The notes: generated by a model not told the origin, from the sequence alone. A stretch of 54,181 nucleotides of DNA from Candidatus Lutacidiplasma silvani (GCA_022750295.1 JAKIVZ010000014.1:1-54181), one strand, 5' to 3'. Counted from the first letter of the stretch, positions 33,554-41,759 are shown. Numbers and translations: made by a program.

Positions 33554-33819
33554 CAGAACACCCCGGCGCGACCGCCGATGTCTTCCGCCGAGTACGGCGG
33601 GGCGAACTTCACCGTCGCGATCTTCCCGGATTGGACGATCTTGACGTTGACCTTCGCGACCTTGCAGTTGTAGAGCTCCTCGACGGCCCGGCGGATCTCG
33701 GCGCGGTTCGCGCGCCGGTCGACCATGAACTCGAGCTTGTTCATCCGCTCCATCTCGTCCATCGACTTCTCCGTCACGTAGGCGTGGAGGAGGATCCGGT
33801 GGCGGAGGTTCGGCGGCAT
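33553..33819 (-). CDS. rpl23: Ribosomal protein uL23
   Basis: 88 residues (RHRILLHAYVTEKSMDEMERMNKLEFMVDRRANRAEIRRAVEELYNCKVAKVNVKIVQSGKIATVKFAPPYSAEDIGGRAGVF), normal archaeal size. It docks SRP and the translocon at the exit tunnel. Overlaps uL4 (TAATG) and uL2 (TGATG). Confidence 0.97.
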   Translation of the reverse strand: MPPNLRHRILLHAYVTEKSMDEMERMNKLEFMVDRRANRAEIRRAVEELYNCKVAKVNVKIVQSGKIATVKFAPPYSAEDIGGRAGVF

Positions 33820-34661
33820 TACTTCGCTCCCTCGAGCCGGGTCTGGAGCCGCTCGATGGCGGCGGCCGAGTAGAGCGTGAGGCGGCCCGGGTCGCCGCCC
33901 GGCGCGAGGTCTTCGGGGCCGAGCCGCCCGACATCGACGACGTCGACGCCGGAGAGGTTGCGGAAGCCGCGGGCCTTCGTGGGCGCGCTGACGACGATGA
34001 GGAGGCTCTTCGGGCCCCGGCGGAACCGACCCCGGCGCTTGCCGCGGCCGGCCCGGACGTGGACCCCCGCCTGCGCGCGGTCGACGTCGGCCCAGAGCTT
34101 CAGCTTGGCGAGCATCGTCCGCGCCGCGGCGGTCGAGTCGATCGCTTCCATCGAGTTCTCGAGGACGACGGGAAGGTGGAGTCCTTCGGGGAACGTATGA
34201 CCGCGACCCTTCGCGAGCGTCGGCTCCCGCGTCGCCGCGAGGGCGGCGGCGAACGCCGCCCGGCGCTCGCTCTTGTTGATCTTCTTCGCCCAGATCGTGT
34301 CGACCCGCGGGGGGTGGGCTTGGCCCCCGCCGACGGTGTTCGGGGCCTGAGCCCCCGTCATCCCTCCCATCAGCCTCGGGGTACGCGCGACGCCGCGGCC
34401 CTTCCCGGACCACTCGACCGAGTGGCGTCGGCCCGCGGTCGGCTTCGTCCCGTGCGGCTGGATCCGATGCGAGCGGGCGGCGACGACCGCCCGGCGGATG
34501 AGGTCGCGGCGGACGGGCGAGGAGAAGGCGAGGGGGAGCGGAACGAGTTCGCCGGCTTTTCCCTGGAGCGAGAGGACGTGGACCCGATGTTGGACCGCGT
34601 GGCCCTCGGGGGCCGCCGATTCCTTCGCAGCCCCGGACGCCACGGCGTCGTCGGCGCTCAT
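33819..34661 (-). CDS. rpl4: Ribosomal protein uL4
   Basis: 280 residues from the ATG at 34661 (ATGA overlap with uL3). VRRDLIRRAVVAARSHRIQPHGTKPTAGRRHSVEWSGKGRGVARTPRLMGG is the archaeal L4 core with the tunnel loop. The N-terminal 25 residues are a small extra extension. Confidence 0.96.
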   Translation of the reverse strand: MSADDAVASGAAKESAAPEGHAVQHRVHVLSLQGKAGELVPLPLAFSSPVRRDLIRRAVVAARSHRIQPHGTKPTAGRRHSVEWSGKGRGVARTPRLMGGMTGAQAPNTVGGGQAHPPRVDTIWAKKINKSERRAAFAAALAATREPTLAKGRGHTFPEGLHLPVVLENSMEAIDSTAAARTMLAKLKLWADVDRAQAGVHVRAGRGKRRGRFRRGPKSLLIVVSAPTKARGFRNLSGVDVVDVGRLGPEDLAPGGDPGRLTLYSAAAIERLQTRLEGAK

Positions 34662-35659
34662 GCGCCCTGCTTCGAGGCGGTGCTGAAGTACCGGATGTCG
34701 ACCTTCTCGACCGCGGCCACGTGGCTGCGCATCGGCAGGCGGAACCGGAGGAGCCGCTTCGCCGGGCCGGGAAGCGACCCATGGAGGACGACGCAGCCGG
34801 ACCGGACCTCCCCGTAGTGCGGGAATCCGCCGGACGGCGACACCGGCTCGGCCCGGGGGTCCTTCACGACGCGAAGGACGCGCAGGTTGTAGACCGTACG
34901 GCGGTGGTACCCCATCTGGCCCGCCTGGGGGATCCGGTACGTGACGAAGCTCGGGTTGTGGGGACCGAGGGTTCCGATCATCCGGCGGTGCTTCGAGTTC
35001 TTCCGGGGCTGGAGCTTGACGCCCCACCGCTTGGTGTGGCCCTGGAACCCCTTGCCCTTGGTCACGCCGAGGACGTCGAGGAACTCCCCTTCCTTGGCGA
35101 GCTGGTCGACGGTCAGTTCCTTCCCGACCTGGGTGACCGCGAACGCTCGGCGCTCCTCGAACTTGTCGCCGGAGACGCGGACCTCGAAGATCGCCGGGGT
35201 CTTCGAGGGGACGCCCGTGATCAGGTCGGGCTGCGTGTGGACCAGGAGCCGGACCTCGTCGCCCAGCGTCTTCGAGAAACTCTCCCGCTGCTCCGACGAG
35301 GAGGCGGGGTGGGGGGTCATGGCGCGCTCGAGCGTTTCCGATGGGGAGTCTCCCCAGAGCTCGCTGATCACGCGCATCCCGTACGGGTCCCGCCGGTAGA
35401 GGCGGGCTCCGACGATCCGAATGGGAGGAACCTCGACGACGGTGACGGGGACCGAGACCTCTTGGCCGGCGGTCGTCGAGCGCTTCCGGTAGTCGACCAT
35501 GAAGGCGTGCGTCATTCCGACCTTGAAGCCGGCGAACCCCTCGAGCGCGGGGGTCTTCGGCCCGGCGGGCCACGAACGGATCCGGGGGACGGGCCGGGCG
35601 GCCCGGACGCGCGGCGAAAACCCTAGGGACCCCCGACGGGGTCGGTGACGTCGTGCCAT
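34658..35659 (-). CDS. rpl3: Ribosomal protein uL3
   Basis: 333 residues. RHRPRRGSLGFSPRVRAARPVPRIRSWP is the archaeal/eukaryotic L3 opening and GVTKGKGFQGHTKRWGVKLQPRKNSKHRRMIGTLGPHNPS the conserved finger. It is the first gene of the chain and is preceded by a clear TATA box. Confidence 0.98.
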   Translation of the reverse strand: MARRHRPRRGSLGFSPRVRAARPVPRIRSWPAGPKTPALEGFAGFKVGMTHAFMVDYRKRSTTAGQEVSVPVTVVEVPPIRIVGARLYRRDPYGMRVISELWGDSPSETLERAMTPHPASSSEQRESFSKTLGDEVRLLVHTQPDLITGVPSKTPAIFEVRVSGDKFEERRAFAVTQVGKELTVDQLAKEGEFLDVLGVTKGKGFQGHTKRWGVKLQPRKNSKHRRMIGTLGPHNPSFVTYRIPQAGQMGYHRRTVYNLRVLRVVKDPRAEPVSPSGGFPHYGEVRSGCVVLHGSLPGPAKRLLRFRLPMRSHVAAVEKVDIRYFSTASKQGA

Positions 35660-35707
35660 CGGTCGATGAGAGGCTCTGCCTCGGTGGGGACGGGGGAGAA
35701 ACGTGCC

Positions 35708-35716
35708 CTATATAAC
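35708..35716 (-). promoter_or_regulatory. TATA box of the ribosomal protein cluster
   Basis: GTTATATAG on the minus strand, centred 53 nt from the uL3 ATG, predicts a transcript with a leader of about 25-30 nt, longer than most genes here. It is the strongest promoter-like match of the region and could drive the chain from uL3 to uL15 and beyond. Confidence 0.65.
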
Positions 35717-35842
35717 GGAGCGCGGCGGGCTCGTCGGAGCCCCGTCGGAAACTCGATTTTTCGACGGAAGCGGCGCGCGAGCCGCGACCGGTTCCCGAAC
35801 GCGCGCGTAGAGGGACGGGTCCCAAATGTTCCCCCCCCGAAC

Positions 35843-35850
35843 CGTTATCC
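35843..35850 (+). promoter_or_regulatory. TATA-like box for threonine deaminase
   Basis: cgttatcc, 28 nt before the ATG at 35875, following a run of eight C. Implies a leaderless mRNA. Confidence 0.4.
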
Positions 35851-35874
35851 CCGGGGGTCCTGTGGGGACTCGCG

Positions 35875-37176
35875 ATGGGGGGTGCGGCCTCGCCCGCGGG
35901 CGCCACGGGCCCGCTGCCGGTGACCCTCGACGACGTCCGAAGAGCGGCGGTCGCGATCCGCGGCAGCGTCCGGACGACGCCGCTCCTCGACGCCCCCCCC
36001 TTCCCCGGACTTCCGTCGACCGGGCTCTACCTCAAGCTCGAGAACCTCCAGCGGACCGGCGCGTTCAAGTTGCGCGGCGCGACGAACCGGATCGCCCAGC
36101 TTTCTCCGGAGCAGGCGAAACGGGGGGTGATCGCCGCCTCGGCGGGAAATCACGCGCAAGGGGTCGCGTGGGCGGCCCGGGCCCGGGGGATCCCGGCGAC
36201 CGTCGTCATGGCCCGCTCCGCGTCGCCCCTGAAGGTCCGGTCGAGCCGGGAGCTCGGGGCGAAGGTCGTCCTCCACGGGGCCGATTTCGAGGAGGCGAAC
36301 GAGGAGGCGCTCCGACGGGCGCAGGCGGACGGGCTCACGTACATCGCCCCGTTCGACGACGCCGCGGTCATCGCCGGGCAGGGGACGGTGGGCCTCGAGA
36401 TCGTGGAAGCGCTGCCCGACGTCCGCCGCATCGTGGTGGGCGTCGGCGGCGGGGGCCTCGCCGCGGGGATCGCGGTCGCGGCGTGCTCGCTCCGGCCCGA
36501 GGTCGAGATCGTCTGCGTGCAACCGGCGGGGTCCGACACCCTCCGCGCGTCGCTGGCGCAGAAGCGGGTCGTTCTCGGCGGCCGACCGACGACGTTCGCC
36601 GACGGCCTCGCGACGCGCCACGTCGGGGACCTTCCCCTCCAGATCCTCCTCGCCTACCGGGCCCGGGCCGTCGTCGTCGACGACCGGACGATCGCGCGGG
36701 CGTCGTTCCTCCTTCTCGAGCAGGCGAAGGTCCTCGCCGAGGGAGCGGGGGCGACCCCGCTCGCGGCGCTCCTGACCGACCCGTCGCTCGCCGACGGCGG
36801 GCCGACGGTCCTCGTGGTCAGCGGGGGGAACCTCGACCCGTTCACGATCGACCGGGTCCTCTTCGCGGGCCTCGCCGCGGAGGGGAGGCTCCTCCGGATC
36901 TCGGCGACGCTCCCGGACGCGCCCGGCCGCCTCGCGGAGTTCCTCCAGGTCGCGGCCGAGACGAACGCGAACGTCCGCCACATCGTCCACGACCGGGATT
37001 CGGCGACCCGCGGTCCCCGGGACGTGACCGTCTCGCTCGAGCTCGAGGTCCGCGACGCGGAGCACGGCGCCGAGGTCGTCGCCCACTTCGGCGAGCGGGG
37101 ATGGGCGGTGGAGCGGACCGACGGCGGTAACATTCCCGTTCGCGAACCCGTAAATAGAATCCCGGGCATCGATTGA
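35875..37176 (+). CDS. ilvA: Threonine ammonia-lyase with C-terminal ACT domain
   Basis: 433 residues. Fold type II PLP enzyme converting threonine to 2-oxobutanoate (first step of isoleucine synthesis or threonine catabolism). The PLP lysine is K65 (TGAFKLRGA), the phosphate-binding loop is GVGGGGLAAG (about 196-205), and ASAGNHAQGVAW is typical. The C-terminal ACT domain (about 338-415: LLRISATLPDAPGRLAEFLQVAAETNANVRHI) suggests allosteric control by an amino acid. Serine dehydration is an alternative activity. Confidence 0.93.
   Translation: MGGAASPAGATGPLPVTLDDVRRAAVAIRGSVRTTPLLDAPPFPGLPSTGLYLKLENLQRTGAFKLRGATNRIAQLSPEQAKRGVIAASAGNHAQGVAWAARARGIPATVVMARSASPLKVRSSRELGAKVVLHGADFEEANEEALRRAQADGLTYIAPFDDAAVIAGQGTVGLEIVEALPDVRRIVVGVGGGGLAAGIAVAACSLRPEVEIVCVQPAGSDTLRASLAQKRVVLGGRPTTFADGLATRHVGDLPLQILLAYRARAVVVDDRTIARASFLLLEQAKVLAEGAGATPLAALLTDPSLADGGPTVLVVSGGNLDPFTIDRVLFAGLAAEGRLLRISATLPDAPGRLAEFLQVAAETNANVRHIVHDRDSATRGPRDVTVSLELEVRDAEHGAEVVAHFGERGWAVERTDGGNIPVREPVNRIPGID
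37151..37160 (+). promoter_or_regulatory. TATA-like box for DUF2203 gene
   Basis: taaatagaat lies inside the last codons of the threonine deaminase gene, 32 nt before the ATG at 37188, so the downstream gene probably has its own promoter. Confidence 0.45.
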
Positions 37177-37187
37177 TTGGTCCGGGC

Positions 37188-37673
37188 ATGGGAGACTCCA
37201 CCGACGCCGTGAAGCTCCCGGAGCCGGCCCGGTTCTGGACCGTGCCGGAGGCGAACCTCCGCCTCGAGGGACTCCGCGAGCTCCTCCCGAGGATCCGGGC
37301 GTGGGTCGCGCGGCTCCGCGCGATCGGCGAGGAGCGCGACCGACTCTCCACGTTCTGGGGCCCCGAGCTCCAGGCGTCCGACCACCCGGACCGAGGGCTC
37401 CTCGACCGGCTCGACCAGGAGGCCACCACGCTTCGGCGCCAGCTCGACCACGAGGTCGAGGGGTTGCAGGCGGAGGGGATCGAGGTGAAGGACCTCGACT
37501 CCGGGCTCGTCGACTTCTACGCCGTGCTCGACCAGGAGGTCGTCTTCCTCTGCTGGCGCCGGGGCGAGCCCGACGTCGGCTACTTCCACCGGCTCGACGG
37601 CGGGTTCCGGACCCGGCGCCCGATCGTCCCGTCGGCCGGCGACCCCGTCGCCAGTCGGCGGACCCACTCGTAG
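37188..37673 (+). CDS. DUF2203 family protein
   Basis: 161 residues from the ATG at 37188 (a TTG at 37173 is possible). Matches the DUF2203 plan: FWTVPEANLRLEGLRELLPRI, a helical hairpin (about 30-90), then IEVKDLDSGLVDFYAVLDQEVVFLCWRRGEPDVGYFHRLDGGFRTRRPI, with the hallmark L-C-W-x-x-G-E and H-R-L-D-x-G-F. Function unknown in the family. Confidence 0.85.
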   Translation: MGDSTDAVKLPEPARFWTVPEANLRLEGLRELLPRIRAWVARLRAIGEERDRLSTFWGPELQASDHPDRGLLDRLDQEATTLRRQLDHEVEGLQAEGIEVKDLDSGLVDFYAVLDQEVVFLCWRRGEPDVGYFHRLDGGFRTRRPIVPSAGDPVASRRTHS

Positions 37674-37696
37674 CCGGCGCCTCGCGGCCGGGCCGG

Positions 37697-38635
37697 TTAG
37701 TTCGGCTCGCCCGAATCCGGCGGCGTGCCGAGCGTCGCGAGCCGGACGGTGGCGATCCCCAGCGCGACCGCGCCCGTCGTGATCGCGAGCCCCGCGAACC
37801 ACGTGACGATCGGGAACGCCGTCTCGAGGCCGAGGAGCCCCGGCGCGAGCGAACCCGCGATCGCGGCCCCGGCGCCGGCGACCGCGTACGGGAGCCGTCG
37901 ACCCCGGTACGCGGCCACCGCGCCCACCGCCGTCACGACCGCCCCGAACCCGAGGAGGACCGCGGACGATCCGATGCTCGTGAGGAACCCGTCGAGGTCG
38001 CCGAACGGGCTCTCCGACTCGTACGTCACGTTCCCGGTGGACCCGGGGGAGAGGGTGACGTCGACCGACCGGCCGACGCCCGCGGTCGCGTAGACGGACG
38101 AGGCAAACAACTGGAGCAGAAGCGGCCCGTAGCCGACCGCGCTGATGTTGAGCACCACCCCGCCGGCCGGTACCTGGGAGATGACGAACGAACCGCCCGG
38201 TCCGGTGGCGACCGTGCGAGTCTCCCCCGTCTCGCTGGTGAGGTTCACGACGGCGCCGACCCCCGGCTCCGACGTTCCCCCGGTCGAGAGGAGCACGACG
38301 CCCTCGATCGTGAACTGCCCCGGGGAGAGCGAGGAGACCCCGGCCCAGCTCAGGCCACCCGCGAGCCCGACGAGCACGAGCGCCGCGGTCACGAGGAGCG
38401 CGACGAGGAGCCGGCCGACCGCCGGACCCGGGACCTTCGGGGCTTGCGCCGGAGGATATAGATGGGGATAGACCTCCCACGAGAACAGCGGCGGCGGGTC
38501 GCGGGGCGCGACCACCGGCAGCGGCTGGGCGCAATGCGGGCACGCGAACCACGCCGGCTCCGCCCCGGGCGGGGCCGGGGCGACGAGGAACCGCCCGCAC
38601 CGGACGCACCGGATCGTCACGAGCGGCCCGCTCAC
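37697..38635 (-). CDS. Zinc-ribbon membrane protein with Ig-like carboxypeptidase-regulatory domain
   Basis: 312 residues from the GTG at 38635, which sits 29 nt from a TATA box; a second in-frame GTG is at 38620. Order: zinc ribbon (C-V-R-C ... C-P-H-C, about 9-38), a Pro-rich linker, a membrane helix (about 73-98), an external beta-sandwich (about 105-205: FTIEGVVLLSTGG ... VATGPGGSFVISQVPAGGVVLNISAVGYG) resembling CarboxypepD_reg domains, then about four helices (215-310). The topology implies a cytoplasmic zinc ribbon and an outside Ig domain. Function unknown. Confidence 0.75.
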   Translation of the reverse strand: MSGPLVTIRCVRCGRFLVAPAPPGAEPAWFACPHCAQPLPVVAPRDPPPLFSWEVYPHLYPPAQAPKVPGPAVGRLLVALLVTAALVLVGLAGGLSWAGVSSLSPGQFTIEGVVLLSTGGTSEPGVGAVVNLTSETGETRTVATGPGGSFVISQVPAGGVVLNISAVGYGPLLLQLFASSVYATAGVGRSVDVTLSPGSTGNVTYESESPFGDLDGFLTSIGSSAVLLGFGAVVTAVGAVAAYRGRRLPYAVAGAGAAIAGSLAPGLLGLETAFPIVTWFAGLAITTGAVALGIATVRLATLGTPPDSGEPN

Positions 38636-38661
38636 GGTACGTCCCGGACCCGGCGGTCGCC

Positions 38662-38667
38662 TATATC
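38662..38667 (-). promoter_or_regulatory. TATA box for zinc-ribbon membrane protein
   Basis: GATATAG core on the minus strand about 29 nt from the GTG at 38635, supporting that start and a leaderless transcript. On the plus strand it is 32 nt from a GTG at 38696 in the DUF99 gene, so it might also serve that gene if the shorter start is used. Confidence 0.45.
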
Positions 38668-38668
38668 C

Positions 38669-39343
38669 TTGGGCCGGGCCCTCGCGAAGGAGCACGTGCG
38701 GGTCGTCGGCGTCGACGACGGACCGTTCCACCGGGGCGCCGACCGGGCGCTCGTGGCCCTCGTGGTCTGCTCGCTTCCCCAGCGGGTCGACGGGGTCGCG
38801 TTCACCGACGTCTCGGTCGACGGGTCCGACGCGACCCGGCGAATTGCGGCGGCGCTCCTCCGATCCCCGCACCTCGACGGACTCCGGGCGGTCCTCCTCG
38901 ATGGCGCGACCGTCGGGGGATTCAACGTCGTCGACCTTGCGGCGCTTTCGCGATCGGTCGCCCGCCCGGTCGTCGCGGTCACGCCGCGCCGCCCGGACTT
39001 CGCGGCGATCGACTCGGCGCTCCGGACCTACTTTCCCGGGGACCGGGGGCGACGCCGTCGGCTCCTCCGGAGCCGCCCGCTCTTTCCGGTCCGGCTCCCG
39101 GGCGGGACGGTGTTCGCGGCGGTGGCCGGCGCGACGCGCGCGGAGGCGTCGCAGCTCGTTCGGCGGGCGACGCTCGAAGGACTCCGGGCCGAGCCGCTCC
39201 GCCTCGCCCGTCTCCTCGCCCGGGGAGCGGCCGGGGTCCGCGATCCCGACCGCCCGGCGCGGTCGGTCCGCCCGGGGCCTCGCGCCCGGCCCGTCGGCCG
39301 GACGCGCCGGGCCCGCGCGTTCCCGGCGGCGCCAAAGAATTAA
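38669..39343 (+). CDS. DUF99 family protein (endonuclease V-like fold)
   Basis: 224 residues from a TTG at 38669; a GTG at 38696 (215 residues) is the alternative and fits the TATA box at 38662. KEHVRVVGVDDGPFHRG opens the family domain; SVDGSDATRRIAAALLRS, VLLDGATVGGFNVVDLAALS and RPVVAVTPRRPDFAAIDSAL are the other DUF99 blocks. The Arg-rich tail (about 190-224) is extra. The family is distantly related to endonuclease V; its activity is not established. The stop codon lies within the tRNA-Arg promoter. Confidence 0.85.
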   Translation: MGRALAKEHVRVVGVDDGPFHRGADRALVALVVCSLPQRVDGVAFTDVSVDGSDATRRIAAALLRSPHLDGLRAVLLDGATVGGFNVVDLAALSRSVARPVVAVTPRRPDFAAIDSALRTYFPGDRGRRRRLLRSRPLFPVRLPGGTVFAAVAGATRAEASQLVRRATLEGLRAEPLRLARLLARGAAGVRDPDRPARSVRPGPRARPVGRTRRARAFPAAPKN

Positions 39344-39344
39344 T
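39336..39344 (+). promoter_or_regulatory. TATA box for tRNA-Arg
   Basis: agaattaat is centred 27 nt before the tRNA 5' end at 39368 and overlaps the DUF99 stop codon, the right distance for a transcript starting at or just before the mature 5' end. Confidence 0.6.
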
Positions 39345-39367
39345 CCCCGGGACGGGATGGAACCGTC

Positions 39368-39473
39368 GGGCCTGTAGCTTAGCCAGGACGAAGTACTGGC
39401 CTTCTAAGCCAGCACACTCGGGTTCAAAGGCGACGGCGAACCAACGCCGGCGCGGGAACTCCCGACAGGCCCG
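39368..39473 (+). tRNA. tRNA-Arg (UCU) interrupted by a T-loop intron
   Basis: Full cloverleaf once 31 nt (39429-39459) are removed: acceptor GGGCCTG/CAGGCCC all Watson-Crick, D-stem GCTT/AAGT, anticodon stem CTGGC/GCCAG around loop CTTCTAA (anticodon TCT), variable CACAC, T-stem TCGGG/CCCGA, discriminator G73. The T-loop reads TTCAAA, then the insert, then T, restoring the standard TTCAAAT. The mature tRNA is 75 nt, with no encoded CCA. No intron at the usual 37/38 site. It decodes AGA/AGG-type codons. Confidence 0.93.
39429..39459 (+). other. tRNA-Arg T-loop intron (31 nt) with bulge-helix-bulge
   Basis: Predicted splice sites AA|G (after 39428) and AC|T (after 39459). The structure is: outer helix = T-stem; 3-nt bulge ACT; central 4-nt helix of exon TTCA with intron GGGA (T-A, T.G, C-G, A.G mismatch); 3-nt bulge AAG; inner 9-position stem GCGACGGCG/CGCCGGCGC with one A.G mismatch; hairpin loop AACCAA. 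This is nearly the archaeal consensus motif for the tRNA splicing endonuclease, but at position 59/60 instead of 37/38. Confidence 0.85.
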
Positions 39474-39518
39474 CTCGAGCTCCGGAGGGGAGTCCCCCCG
39501 GTCGGCGCCCGGCACGCC

Positions 39519-40580
39519 CTACGTCGGGGCCGAGTCGTCGCCGACCTCGGCCTGGCAGCGGGCGCAGAGGAGACCCCGGTGCCCCGGGGGGAGCGAGTCG
39601 CCGCAGAGCGGGCACGTCGCCCGCGAGTCGGCGGCGGCGATCAGCTCGAGGACGTTCGTGCGCAGCTGCGGGTGGGGGACCGGCGCCGGCTCGCCGAGGT
39701 CGGGGGTCGCGCCGCCGGGGACGAACGTCTCGAACCGCGGGCGGAAGAGTCCGGTCCGACGGTCGAACGTCGCGAGCCGCCGGGCCGCGAGCCCCTGGAG
39801 GGTCGTCTGCACGAGTTCGCGCGCGCCGCGGAACACCGGGGCGAGCTCGACGGCCGACGTCCCGTGGGTCTCGGACAGGACCTCGAGGACCCGGCACGAG
39901 ACGACGGGGAGGGTGCCGCGGGCGACGAACGAGTCGACGCCGTACGCGACCCGGGGGGGCCGACGCACCCGCCGGGCCGCCGGGAACCGCCCGGTCCGGA
40001 CGTCCCGCAGGAGCCGGTCCTCGAGGACGTCGAGCTCGAGCCGGATCCGCTCCTCCGAAAAGTACAGCAGGATGGCGACGGAGAACGGGACGACGCCGGT
40101 CTGGCGGACGTACTCGACGGCCTGGACGGGGGTGGCGAGCGCCCGGGTCGCGGCGCGGAGCGCCCGGGGGCTGGACCCCTCCGTCGGCGCGACGTACCCG
40201 TCCCGCAGGAGGACCCGTGCGATCGCCCGGGTCGGCGGTCCCCCGTCCGGGCCGAACACCTCGGCCGAGCCGTCGGGCGAGAAGACGATCCGGGAGAACG
40301 GCCGCAGGAACTCCCACGCCGGCCCCGGCTTCGGCGGGTCGACGAGGGCGAGTTCGGCGGTGCCGAAGTCGAACGACCGGTCGGCGATCGCCCCGAAGAG
40401 CGTCCCGCCCTCCCCCGGACGTCCGAACCGGAAGCTGGCGAGCGGTTCGCCCCGTTGCGGGAGGTACTCGTGGTACGCCGCCGTGAGCGCCGCCACGTCG
40501 AGGCGGGGCCCGACGGCTCCCCGGGCGAACGTTTCGAGGTCAGTGAGCGTCGACGGTGGCACCGTGGCGCCTCTCGGCAA
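39519..40580 (-). CDS. Unrecognised protein with C-terminal zinc ribbon
   Basis: 353 residues from the ATG at 40580 (41 bp overlap with the GT4 gene) or 347 from a GTG at 40562. No domain I can name in the first 320 residues; parts around 110-135 (AIARVLLRDGYVAP) and 225-290 (CRVLEVLSETHGTSAVELAPVFRGARELVQTTLQGLAARRLATFDRRTGLFRPRF) look like a winged helix. The end is a zinc ribbon with C-P-L-C and C-A-R-C (about 328-346). Last gene of the minus-strand mevalonate/glycosyltransferase run, so a regulatory or nucleic-acid-binding role is possible. Confidence 0.7.
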   Translation of the reverse strand: MPRGATVPPSTLTDLETFARGAVGPRLDVAALTAAYHEYLPQRGEPLASFRFGRPGEGGTLFGAIADRSFDFGTAELALVDPPKPGPAWEFLRPFSRIVFSPDGSAEVFGPDGGPPTRAIARVLLRDGYVAPTEGSSPRALRAATRALATPVQAVEYVRQTGVVPFSVAILLYFSEERIRLELDVLEDRLLRDVRTGRFPAARRVRRPPRVAYGVDSFVARGTLPVVSCRVLEVLSETHGTSAVELAPVFRGARELVQTTLQGLAARRLATFDRRTGLFRPRFETFVPGGATPDLGEPAPVPHPQLRTNVLELIAAADSRATCPLCGDSLPPGHRGLLCARCQAEVGDDSAPT

Positions 40581-41754
40581 GAAGTAGCTCGTAGAGGGAG
40601 ATAAAGCGGCGGGCGGTCCCTTCGATCGACGCCGAGCGGACGACCCACGCGCGCGCCGCCGCGGCGAGCCGTCGCCGTTCGGCGTCGTCGTCGAGGAGGA
40701 CGCCGAGCGCGCGGGCGAGCGCGCCCCCCGCCCGGACCGGGACGAGCCGGCCGGTCGCCCCGTCCTGGACGATCTCGCTCGGCCCGCCGACGTCGGAGGC
40801 GACGCACGTCGCCTCGCACGCCATCGCCTCGAGCAACGCCACCGAGCCCGTGTCGGACGTCGAGGGGAGGACGAACAGGTCGGTCTGGGAGAGGAGCGCC
40901 GCCTTCTCCTCCTCGGCGACGGGACCGACGTAGCGGACCCGTCCGAAGAGCGCCGGCTCGGTCGCGATCCGGGCGCGGACGGCGGCCTCCTCGGGCCCGA
41001 CCCCGCCCACGATCGCGGCCAGGTCGCGGCGCCCGGCGAGCCCGGCCACCGCGTCGAGGAACCGGTGGACCCCCTTGTCCTGCGTCAACCGGCCGAGGTA
41101 CGTCAGCAGCGGGCCGTCGGGGAGCCCGCACCGGGCCCTCCAATCCGGCGTGACGACCCCCGGCCGGAACCGGTCGACCTCGATCCCGTTCCCGACGACC
41201 TCGATCGGCCGCACGAACGGCTTGCGCGAACCCCGGACGAGCGCGTCCCGGGCCGGGGCGGTCGGGGTGGTGACGACGTCGCAGCGGGTGTACGTCCCGA
41301 GGGTGTACCACCACGCGGCGCGGAAGAACAACCGGACCGGGATCGTCGCCGGGAACGAGTGGCGCATCTCCCAGACGTTCGTGTGGAACGTGCCGACGAG
41401 CGGCTTGTCCCACCGGCGCGCCGACAGGAACGCCGCGCTGCCGAGCATCCCGGGGGTGTGCAGATGGAGGACGTCGACCGTCTCGCGGATCCGCTCGGAG
41501 CGGAGCGCGGGAAACGGCCAGAGCGGCCAGCGGTACCCCGAGTACAGGGGAACGGGGAGCGACCGGACCCGGAGGACCGGAACGCCGTCCACGATCTCGC
41601 GCCGGGGCGACTCGCCGGCGACCGGGTTCGGGGCGTACACCCGGACCCCGTGGCCGAGCCGCGTCAGCGCGACCGCGAGGGCGCTCACCTCGTGGGCGAC
41701 CCCGTCCCGGGTCGGGAGGTAGCTTTCGGTGAAGAACGCGATCTCGATGGTCGT
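40540..41754 (-). CDS. Family 4 glycosyltransferase, start codon not canonical
   Basis: About 403-405 residues. GT-B fold: IEIAFFTESYLPTRDGVAHEV (acceptor domain), VLHLHTPGMLG, and the donor domain with LTYLGRLTQDKGVHRFLDAV and the E-x7-E region TGSVALLEAMACE. No ATG/GTG/TTG lies near the conserved opening; candidates are ACG at 41754 or ATC at 41748, the latter aligned with the usual M-R-I-A-F-F start and 6 nt after a GGGGGG tract. The nearest canonical codon upstream (GTG near 41838) would add about 30 odd residues inside the DUF835 gene. It probably transfers a sugar to a lipid or polyprenol carrier. Confidence 0.82.
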   Translation of the reverse strand, partial: TTIEIAFFTESYLPTRDGVAHEVSALAVALTRLGHGVRVYAPNPVAGESPRREIVDGVPVLRVRSLPVPLYSGYRWPLWPFPALRSERIRETVDVLHLHTPGMLGSAAFLSARRWDKPLVGTFHTNVWEMRHSFPATIPVRLFFRAAWWYTLGTYTRCDVVTTPTAPARDALVRGSRKPFVRPIEVVGNGIEVDRFRPGVVTPDWRARCGLPDGPLLTYLGRLTQDKGVHRFLDAVAGLAGRRDLAAIVGGVGPEEAAVRARIATEPALFGRVRYVGPVAEEEKAALLSQTDLFVLPSTSDTGSVALLEAMACEATCVASDVGGPSEIVQDGATGRLVPVRAGGALARALGVLLDDDAERRRLAAAARAWVVRSASIEGTARRFISLYELLLAERRHGATVDAH

Positions 41755-41759
41755 CCCCC

